Positions 12,170 through 18,297 of a stretch of DNA of 18,297 nt are shown piece by piece. Each line of letters opens with the position of its first letter. Within the stretch, counting starts at the first letter, position 1. The translations under genes were made by a program, and so were the position numbers. The stretch lies in contig CAKREH010000046.1 in assembly GCA_934317215.1 (NCBI GenBank), forward strand, positions 1 through 18,297. The letters are read 5' to 3'. The notes under the pieces are model-generated. The model worked only from the letters and a program-made list of their open reading frames with translations. It was not told the DNA's origin and searched no databases. Origin of the DNA: an uncultured Roseburia sp. GTDB lineage: Bacteria > Bacillota > Clostridia > Lachnospirales > Lachnospiraceae.

Positions 12170-12910
12170 ATGTTAACTAATAAAACAGCACTGGTTACCG
12201 GTGCAAGCCGCGGCATCGGAGCTGCGATCGCAAAAAGTCTTGCAAAAGAAGGTGCATTTGTAATCATCAATTACAACGGTTCCAAAGAGCGTGCCGATGC
12301 TGTTGCGGCAGAAATCACAGCGGATGGCGGCAAAGCGGCAGTTTACGGCTGCAATGTTTCGGATTACAGTGCCTGTGAAAAAATGGCAAAAGACATCATG
12401 GAGACATACGGTCATCTGGATATTCTGGTCAACAATGCCGGTATCACGCGGGATGATCTTTTGATGAAAATGAGCGAGGAAGCATTTGACGCGGTCATTG
12501 CGACAAACCTCAAGGGAACTTTTAACACGATCCGTCATTTTTCACGCTATCTGTTAAAGCAGCGTTCCGGGACGATCATCAATCTATCATCCGTATCCGG
12601 TATTCTTGGAAATGCCGGACAGGCAAATTACAGTGCAAGCAAGGCGGGCGTGATCGGACTGACCAAAAGTGTGGCAAGGGAACTTTCTTCCCGCGGGATC
12701 ACCTGCAATGCGGTTGCGCCGGGATTCATTGATACGGAAATGACAGCGCAGATGACAGACAAGGCAAAGGAAGCAGTGAAAACGCAGATCCCGCTCGGCA
12801 GAGTCGGAAAAGTGGATGACATTGCGGAGGCAGTGACATTTTTAGCTTCGGAAAAAGCATCCTATATCACAGGACAGGTAATTTCCGTGGACGGCGGTAT
12901 GAGCATATAA
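12170..12910 (+). CDS. fabG: 3-oxoacyl-ACP reductase (FabG)
   Basis: The 246-residue short-chain dehydrogenase has the NADPH loop TGASRGIG (10-17), NNAG (88-91), N113 and the catalytic S141, Y154 and K158 (LSSVSG and NYSASK). The C-terminal ITGQVISVDGGMSI is typical of FabG. It reduces the 3-ketoacyl-ACP made by FabF/FabH. The ATG at 12170 follows AAGGAG. It is separated from fabD by 60 bases and from fabF by 90; the latter gap holds a weak AAGCC/GGCTT hairpin but no gene. All catalytic residues are in place, and the operon context makes a different SDR role unlikely. Confidence 0.95.
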   Translation: MLTNKTALVTGASRGIGAAIAKSLAKEGAFVIINYNGSKERADAVAAEITADGGKAAVYGCNVSDYSACEKMAKDIMETYGHLDILVNNAGITRDDLLMKMSEEAFDAVIATNLKGTFNTIRHFSRYLLKQRSGTIINLSSVSGILGNAGQANYSASKAGVIGLTKSVARELSSRGITCNAVAPGFIDTEMTAQMTDKAKEAVKTQIPLGRVGKVDDIAEAVTFLASEKASYITGQVISVDGGMSI

Positions 12911-13000
12911 GCAGTAAAAAACATTTTGACTGCATGATATTGTGTCGGATCAAAAAGGAAAAGCCTGAATTTGGGGCTTGAAATATGGAAAGGAAAAGTT

Positions 13001-14236
13001 ATGAGCAGACGAGTAGTGGTAACAGGAATGGGCGCGATCACTCCGATCGGACTTAGTGTGGAGGAGTTCTGGCAGTCCGTAAAAGAAGGAAAAACCGGTT
13101 TCGGGGAGATCACAAAATTTGATACGGAAGGATACAAATGCCATCTTGCAGCGGAAGTAAAAGATTTTGATGCAAAACAGTATATGGATGCGAAAACGGC
13201 AAGACGTATGGAACTGTTCTGCCAGTATGCAGTGGCAGCAGCAAAAGAGGCAATCACGGATGCAGCACTTGACATGGAAAAAGAAGATCCTTACCGTGTC
13301 GGTGTATCTGTCGGAAACGGTATTGGAAGTCTCGGGGGAATTGAGCGTGAGCATAAAAGATTGTTAGAAAAAGGTCCATCCAAAGTAAATCCGCTGTTCG
13401 TACCGCTTGTCATTTCCAATATGGCAGCCGGAAATGTCTCGATCGCATTCGGCTTAAAAGGAAAGAGCATCAACGTGGTAACGGCATGCGCAACCGGAAC
13501 AAACAGTATCGGAGAGGCATTCCGCAGTATCCAGTACGGTGAGGCAGATGTGATGGTTACCGGTGGAACCGAGGGTGCGATCTGCCCGCTTGGAATTGCC
13601 GGATTCACTTCACTGACGGCACTTTCCTCCGAGAGTGATCCGACAAAATGTTCCATTCCATTTGATAAAAACCGCAGCGGTTTTGTGATGGGAGAAGGTG
13701 CAGCGATCGTTGTATTAGAGGAACTAGAACATGCAAAAGCGCGCGGGGCAAAAATTTATGCGGAGGTAGCCGGATACGGAACCTCATCTGATGCATACCA
13801 CATTACTTCCCCGGCTGAGGATGGTGCCGGTGCAGCCCGTGCCATGACCAATGCGGTGGAAGATGCAGGCATCCGTCCGGAAGAAGTTACCTACATCAAT
13901 GCACATGGAACATCCACGCATCACAACGATCTGTTTGAAACGCGTGCGATCAAACTCGCTTTTGGCGGTCACGCATATGATATGAAAGTCAATTCCACAA
14001 AATCTATGGTTGGACATCTGCTCGGTGCCGCCGGTGCTATTGAATTTGTAACCTGTGTCAAGGAAATTCAGGACAGTTTTGTACATGCGACCGTCGGTTA
14101 CACGACACCGGATGAAGAACTGGATCTTGATTACTGTAAAGAGGCGGTACAGATGGATGTGCCGTATGCACTCAGCAACTCACTCGGTTTTGGCGGACAC
14201 AATGCAAGTATCCTGCTCAAAAAATACAGTGAATAA
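13001..14236 (+). CDS. fabF: 3-oxoacyl-ACP synthase II (FabF)
   Basis: The 411-residue condensing enzyme has the Cys-His-His triad C163 (VVTACATGTNS), H302 (NAHGTSTHHND) and H339 (STKSMVGHLLGAAGA, with K334), numbers close to E. coli FabF. It extends acyl-ACP with malonyl-ACP. The ATG at 13001 starts the standard MSRRVVVTGMGAITPIG; an in-frame TTG at 12971 would add ten non-conserved residues. The stop is 13 bases before fabZ. In many Firmicute operons accB lies here; it does not in this window. Confidence 0.96.
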   Translation: MSRRVVVTGMGAITPIGLSVEEFWQSVKEGKTGFGEITKFDTEGYKCHLAAEVKDFDAKQYMDAKTARRMELFCQYAVAAAKEAITDAALDMEKEDPYRVGVSVGNGIGSLGGIEREHKRLLEKGPSKVNPLFVPLVISNMAAGNVSIAFGLKGKSINVVTACATGTNSIGEAFRSIQYGEADVMVTGGTEGAICPLGIAGFTSLTALSSESDPTKCSIPFDKNRSGFVMGEGAAIVVLEELEHAKARGAKIYAEVAGYGTSSDAYHITSPAEDGAGAARAMTNAVEDAGIRPEEVTYINAHGTSTHHNDLFETRAIKLAFGGHAYDMKVNSTKSMVGHLLGAAGAIEFVTCVKEIQDSFVHATVGYTTPDEELDLDYCKEAVQMDVPYALSNSLGFGGHNASILLKKYSE

Positions 14237-14249
14237 CAGGGAGGCAATT

Positions 14250-14678
14250 ATGTCAGTTCTGACAACGAAACAGATTATGGAGATCATTCCGCACCGACAG
14301 CCGTTTCTGCTGATCGACACAGTGGAAGAATTAGAGTCCGGCGTGCGTGCCGTTGCAAAAAAATGTGTCAGTTACAATGAGCCGTTTTTCGGTGGACATT
14401 TTCCAAATGAGCCGGTCATGCCGGGCGTGCTGATCATTGAAGCACTGGCACAGACCGGAGCGGTTGCAATTCTTTCGATGGAAGAAAATCGTGGAAAAAC
14501 GGCATATTTTGCAGGAATCAATTCAGCAAAATTTAAGCGGAAAGTAGTGCCGGGCGATGTTTTGACATTAGAAACGGAGATTATAAAACAAAAAGGTCCG
14601 ATCGGAGTCGGCCGCGCCACGGCGAAGGTGGATGGCAGTATTGCATGCATCGCGGAACTCACATTTGCGATCAGTTGA
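14250..14678 (+). CDS. fabZ: 3-hydroxyacyl-ACP dehydratase (FabZ)
   Basis: The 142-residue hotdog-fold protein has IPHRQPFLLID (13-23) and the active site H50 and E64 in FFGGHFPNEPVMPGVLIIEAL. It removes water from 3-hydroxyacyl-ACP. The ATG at 14250 follows GGGAGG; an open frame runs upstream into fabF but is not conserved protein. Whether it also isomerises to make unsaturated chains, as enterococcal FabZ/FabN homologues do, cannot be read from the sequence. The next gene is 65 bases on. Confidence 0.95.
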   Translation: MSVLTTKQIMEIIPHRQPFLLIDTVEELESGVRAVAKKCVSYNEPFFGGHFPNEPVMPGVLIIEALAQTGAVAILSMEENRGKTAYFAGINSAKFKRKVVPGDVLTLETEIIKQKGPIGVGRATAKVDGSIACIAELTFAIS

Positions 14679-14743
14679 AGTTAAGAGAGTCTGGAACAGC
14701 ATAGGTTTGATAAATTACTGTAAACAGGCAAAAAGGGGAAACT

Positions 14744-16510
14744 ATGGCAGCATTTTTTTTGAAGAAGAAAAAAGAAGTAACAGAGACGGTGGAAGAACCA
14801 CAGAAAACGGCAGAGGCAGTGAAAAAGGCAGAGACAGTGAAAAAGGACGCAGAGACAGTTAATACAGAGCCGCCGGCAACAATTGTCTGTCCGGCATGTG
14901 GCAGGGAGATCAATAAGAAAACCGCGGAGAAAAATAAATATGTCTGTTATGAGTGCGGCAATTATTTCCGCGTCCGAACCAAAAACAGGATTCGCATGGT
15001 TGCGGATAAGGATACTTTTGAGCCGTGGTTTGAGGAATTAGAGTCAAAAAATCCATTGGATTTTCCAGGGTATCCGGAAAAAATCAAGGCCGCACAGGAA
15101 AAGACAGGTCTGCATGAGGCTGTCACAGTCGGAAAATGTAAGGTCTATGGTCTTGATACGGTGATCGGTGTGTGTGATGCACGTTTTATGATGAGCAGTA
15201 TGGGGCATGTTGTGGGAGAAAAAATCGCACTTGCCGTAGAGCGTGCAACAGAACTTTCTCTCCCGGTTATCTTATTCTGCTGTTCCGGTGGTGCAAGAAT
15301 GCAGGAGGGAATCGTTTCCCTGATGCAGATGGCAAAGACGGCGGCTGCATTAAAAAAACATTCCGAGGCAGGACTTTTATATGTGCCGGTGTTAACCGAT
15401 CCTACGACCGGAGGTGTGACGGCAAGTTTTGCGATGTTAGGAGATATTATCCTTGCAGAGCCGGGGGCACTGATCGGATTTGCAGGGCCGCGTGTCATCG
15501 AGCAGACAATCGGAGAGAAACTGCCGGAGGGATTCCAGAGAGCGCAGTTCCAGCTTGAACATGGTTTTGTGGATGCGATCGTGGAGCGTAAAGATTTAAA
15601 AATGACACTTTACCGCGTCTTAAAAATGCATCAGAAAACAGAAGGATATGCCAATTTTGATCCGCTGCGCAGCGATGACTGTTACGAGCCGACAGAGGTC
15701 ATGAAAGAACGCGCCACAAAGGCACAGCCGCTCTCTGCATGGGAAAAAGTGCGTGCGGCAAGACGTGCAGACCGGCTTGCATCGGTAGATTATATCGACA
15801 ATATTTTTGACGACTTTATGGAATTTCATGGAGACAGACAGTTTGCGGATGATCCGGCAATCGTTGGCGGAGTTGCATACCTTGACGGTCAGCCGGTCAC
15901 TGTGATCGGTATTCATAAAGGAAAAGATTTAAAAGACTGCATGCGTCACAATTACGGTATGCCGTCGCCGGAAGGTTACAGAAAAGCACTGCGTCTGATG
16001 AAACAGGCAGAAAAATTCAACCGTCCGATCATTACGTTTGTGAACACATCCGGCGCATTCTGCGGAAAAGAAGCAGAAGAGCGCGGACAGGGGGAAGCGA
16101 TCGCAAGAAATCTCTATGAGATGTCAGCCATCAAAGTTCCAATCCTCTGTCTGATGATCGGAGAAGGCGGAAGCGGCGGTGCGCTTGCACTGTCGGTCGG
16201 CAATGAAGTCTGGATGCTTGAAAATGCAACGTATTCCGTACTCTCGCCGGAAGGATTTGCATCAATCCTCTGGAAAGATGGGAAGCGTGCGAAAGAGGCA
16301 AGCGAGGTCATGAAAATCACTGCGCATGATCTGTATGCGTTAAATATTGTGGAGCAGGTAATCCCGGAGTATGGCACGGCAGACGAAAAGGCATGTGAGT
16401 CGATCTCAAGATATATGAAAGGCCATATGAAAGAATTTTTAGAGCGTCAGAATGGCAAGACAGGAGAGCAGCTTGCCGAGGAGCGCTATGCGAGATTCCG
16501 TGCGTTCTGA
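14744..16510 (+). CDS. accDA: Fused acetyl-CoA carboxylase carboxyltransferase beta-alpha (AccD-AccA)
   Basis: The 588-residue protein joins both carboxyltransferase subunits. Residues 1-45 are a charged, Lys/Glu-rich extension with repeats of KKAETV. Then comes the AccD zinc ribbon C49-x2-C52-x15-C68-x2-C71 and the crotonase-like beta half (CCSGGARMQEG; DPTTGGVTASFAMLGD), to about 300. The alpha half starts near 325 (AWEKVRAARRADRLASVDYI), with GAFCGKEAEERGQGEAIA and IGEGGSGGALAL. There is no stop between the halves. AccA lacks the usual N-terminal helical region. It transfers CO2 from carboxybiotin-BCCP to acetyl-CoA to give malonyl-CoA. AccB and AccC are not encoded in this operon. The ATG at 14744 follows AAAGGGG. 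Confidence 0.93.
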   Translation: MAAFFLKKKKEVTETVEEPQKTAEAVKKAETVKKDAETVNTEPPATIVCPACGREINKKTAEKNKYVCYECGNYFRVRTKNRIRMVADKDTFEPWFEELESKNPLDFPGYPEKIKAAQEKTGLHEAVTVGKCKVYGLDTVIGVCDARFMMSSMGHVVGEKIALAVERATELSLPVILFCCSGGARMQEGIVSLMQMAKTAAALKKHSEAGLLYVPVLTDPTTGGVTASFAMLGDIILAEPGALIGFAGPRVIEQTIGEKLPEGFQRAQFQLEHGFVDAIVERKDLKMTLYRVLKMHQKTEGYANFDPLRSDDCYEPTEVMKERATKAQPLSAWEKVRAARRADRLASVDYIDNIFDDFMEFHGDRQFADDPAIVGGVAYLDGQPVTVIGIHKGKDLKDCMRHNYGMPSPEGYRKALRLMKQAEKFNRPIITFVNTSGAFCGKEAEERGQGEAIARNLYEMSAIKVPILCLMIGEGGSGGALALSVGNEVWMLENATYSVLSPEGFASILWKDGKRAKEASEVMKITAHDLYALNIVEQVIPEYGTADEKACESISRYMKGHMKEFLERQNGKTGEQLAEERYARFRAF

Positions 16511-16580
16511 TAAAAAGGTTACTGGATTATTTTACAGAGGGCAGATGGAAATAAAATAAACTCCGGAATGAGGAAAAAGT

Positions 16581-17615
16581 ATGAAAATCAAAATCAGGGG
16601 AACCGGAAGTGCGGTTCCAAAACTTCGGGTGACAAACGATGATTTAAGTAAATTGATGGATACCTCTGACGAATGGATCAGAAGCCGTACCGGAATCGGT
16701 GCAAGACATCTTGCGGTGGAGGAGACAACGACAGGGCTTGCTGTCGCTGCGGCAAAGGAAGCGTTAAAAGATGCGGGAATGACTGCGGAAGAACTTGATC
16801 TTATCATTGCAGCAACGGTTACGGCGGATAAGTTTCTGCCGAACTTATCCTGCGAAGTGCAGAGTGCTCTGGGGGCAGAAAATGCTGTCGCGTTTGATTT
16901 AAACGCTGCATGTTCCGGATTTTTGTTTGCATTAAATACGGTTCAGATGTATTTGGAAAATGGTATATACAAAAAGGCACTTGTCATTGGAGCAGAGACT
17001 CTTTCAAAGATCATGGACTGGAATGACAGAGGCACCTGCGTATTGTTTGGAGATGGTGCAGGGGCTGCGGTCGTTGCAGCGGAGGAAGAAGTTGAAAATC
17101 AGGATACTGCAGATTCCAGAACAAATTGTAAAGCAATGCAGCCGGGGGCATCAGACAAAAGCGGCATCTTAAGCATGGTACAGGGTTCCGACGGCGCGCG
17201 CGGGGAAGTCCTCCGCTGTGATAACCGCCCGGTCAATAATCCGTTTGCAGTCAACGATTCCAAGCTGTCTTATGTGTCAATGAATGGTCAGGAAGTATAT
17301 AAATTTGCAGTAAAAACAGTGCCGAAAGTGATCGAAGAGGCAGTGAAAAAAGCGGGACTTGAAGTAGAAGATATTGACCTGTTTGTATTGCATCAGGCAA
17401 ATCTGCGCATTATTGAATCTGTTGCCAGAAGACTGCATCAGCCGATGGAAAAATTCCCTACTAATCTGGAAGAGTGCGGTAATATTTCTGCGGCGAGTGT
17501 ACCGATTTTACTTGATAATATCAATAAACATGGTATGATATGTGAAGGTAAAAAAATAGTTTTGGCAGGATTTGGAGCCGGGCTGACATGGGGGGCGACG
17601 GTTTTGGTATGGTAA
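16581..17615 (+). CDS. fabH: 3-oxoacyl-ACP synthase III (FabH)
   Basis: The 344-residue condensing enzyme has C111 (LNAACSGFLFAL), H271 (VLHQANLRII) and N301 (EECGNISAASVPILL), the FabH triad. It starts chains by joining acetyl-CoA or a branched acyl-CoA to malonyl-ACP. Typical FabH is about 320 residues. The excess is an acidic, low-conservation insertion at about 166-195 (EEEVENQDTADSRTNCKAM) between the FGDGAGAAVV strand and SGILSM. Frame is intact around it. Placement after accDA near the end of the operon differs from the common order in which fabH comes first. The ATG at 16581 follows a weak GAGGAAAAAG. Confidence 0.95.
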   Translation: MKIKIRGTGSAVPKLRVTNDDLSKLMDTSDEWIRSRTGIGARHLAVEETTTGLAVAAAKEALKDAGMTAEELDLIIAATVTADKFLPNLSCEVQSALGAENAVAFDLNAACSGFLFALNTVQMYLENGIYKKALVIGAETLSKIMDWNDRGTCVLFGDGAGAAVVAAEEEVENQDTADSRTNCKAMQPGASDKSGILSMVQGSDGARGEVLRCDNRPVNNPFAVNDSKLSYVSMNGQEVYKFAVKTVPKVIEEAVKKAGLEVEDIDLFVLHQANLRIIESVARRLHQPMEKFPTNLEECGNISAASVPILLDNINKHGMICEGKKIVLAGFGAGLTWGATVLVW

Positions 17616-17695
17616 GGGCAGCAGTAAACAGACTGGCAGCAGTTTACATATGTGTGAAAGGCAATCAGTACTGCCATGAATAGGAGTATATTTGA

Positions 17696-18151
17696 ATGAC
17701 GGCAGATGAAACATTAAATGAATTATTGGTAAAATTGTTTAAAAACATTATGGAGATTGAGGGAAAATCTCTGATCACGGATGAATTTAAGGATCTTACC
17801 TATAATGATTTTCATGTAATAGAAGCGATTGGAATGTCAGAGCCAAAGAGCATGAGCACGGTGGCAAAGCTGATGAACGTTACGACTGGAACGCTGACAA
17901 AGGCGATGGATGGTCTGACCGATAAGGGATATGTTGTCAGGGAGCGCAGCAAGCAGGATAAGCGCGTTGTCTGGGTGTGTCTGACCGAAAAGGGAAAGGC
18001 AGCTTATCTGCATCATGAAGAGTTTCATCACCGTATGATCGACCACATTAAGGGAGAACTTAACACACAGGAGACAACGGTGTTAATCTATTCACTGGCA
18101 AAACTGGTGGATTTTTTTCAGCAGGTATACGGGGAGAATGAAGAATCGTAA
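17696..18151 (+). CDS. fabT: MarR-family regulator, probable FabT-type repressor of the operon
   Basis: The 151-residue protein has a MarR winged helix-turn-helix: helix pair about 35-72 (NDFHVIEAIG, STVAKLMNVTTGTLTKAMDG) and a wing with D88 and R90 (RERSKQDKRVV). Flanking helices at both ends form the dimer interface. FabT of streptococci, which binds acyl-ACP and represses fab genes, is of this size and type, and is usually encoded at the start of the operon. Here it is the last gene, 80 bases after fabH, followed by a terminator. A FabT-like box lies near the operon promoter at 9861. The ATG at 17696 follows AGGAG with a long 10-base spacing. MarR membership is certain; FabT identity rests on context and the operator. 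Confidence 0.8.
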   Translation: MTADETLNELLVKLFKNIMEIEGKSLITDEFKDLTYNDFHVIEAIGMSEPKSMSTVAKLMNVTTGTLTKAMDGLTDKGYVVRERSKQDKRVVWVCLTEKGKAAYLHHEEFHHRMIDHIKGELNTQETTVLIYSLAKLVDFFQQVYGENEES

Positions 18152-18189
18152 TGGGTTTGGATAAAGTTATGGATATTATATAGATAGTT

Positions 18190-18225
18190 AAGGATGTTTT
18201 TCGGAAACGGGAGGCATCCTTTTTT
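18190..18225 (+). terminator. Rho-independent terminator of the fatty acid operon
   Basis: The stem AAGGATG (18190-18196) / CATCCTT (18215-18221) is followed by a run of T to 18225. It lies 39 bases after the MarR stop. The final 72 bases of the window show no gene or clear signal. Confidence 0.8.
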
Positions 18226-18297
18226 AAATTCATAGGATTCGGGTGTCAAAAGGTGGTTTTCAATTTTGGGTCTGTCAAATTGCACAAAACCGAACTT

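Overview
This window looks like chromosome of a low-to-moderate GC Firmicute of the class Clostridia, most probably a Lachnospiraceae gut anaerobe. The reasons are the anaerobic siroheme/ferredoxin sulfite reductase, a FabK-type fatty acid operon with a MarR (FabT-like) regulator, purine-rich Shine-Dalgarno sites before almost every gene, and overall gene style. Genus is not assignable by eye.

Layout. (1) 1-2370, minus strand: a small redox-type cluster of a carboxymuconolactone-decarboxylase/cupin fusion protein, a flavodoxin and a LysR regulator. (2) 2500-7413, plus strand: a sulfur-assimilation cluster of a MetY-type PLP enzyme, siroheme sulfite reductase, TusA-like protein, CIPC thioredoxin, ThiS-like carrier with a C-terminal tail beyond its glycines, MoeB/ThiF-like activating enzyme and a JAMM metalloprotease. 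The gene set matches the protein-thiocarboxylate homocysteine pathway described in Wolinella succinogenes (HcyS/HcyF/HcyD/MetY/Sir). It ends at a bidirectional terminator. (3) 7419-9360, minus strand: a MerR/TipAS regulator that appears to have lost about 35 residues, a scrap of a probable GNAT gene, an array of TGGGTATA dyads, and an SplB-like radical SAM protein. (4) 9504-9782: a long imperfect inverted repeat enclosing two hairpins that share the same loop, with no coding content. (5) 9817-18225, plus strand: the fatty acid synthesis operon acpP-fabK-fabD-fabG-fabF-fabZ-accDA(fused)-fabH-marR, with a near-consensus promoter, a FabT-like operator just downstream of it, and a terminator after the regulator.

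How the parts work together. In region 2, Sir would make sulfide. HcyD would trim the carrier tail to expose the diglycine, HcyF would adenylate it, and sulfide would convert it to a thiocarboxylate. MetY would add that to O-acetylhomoserine, and HcyD would release homocysteine. TusA and thioredoxin are extra to that scheme and may supply sulfur or electrons. In region 5 the enzymes make malonyl-CoA (carboxyltransferase step only), charge ACP, and run the elongation cycle. The accB and accC genes usually expected in such operons are absent here, so biotin carboxylase and BCCP must be elsewhere. The last gene is the likely feedback repressor of the whole operon.

The most noteworthy items are the HcyS-type system with its tail and dual-use SD/diglycine codons, the 18-bp tandem repeats in front of tusA, the 280-bp cruciform-like element, the internally deleted MerR, and the accD-accA fusion in an operon without accB/accC. 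All identifications are from reading the sequence and family memory; no database search was run.
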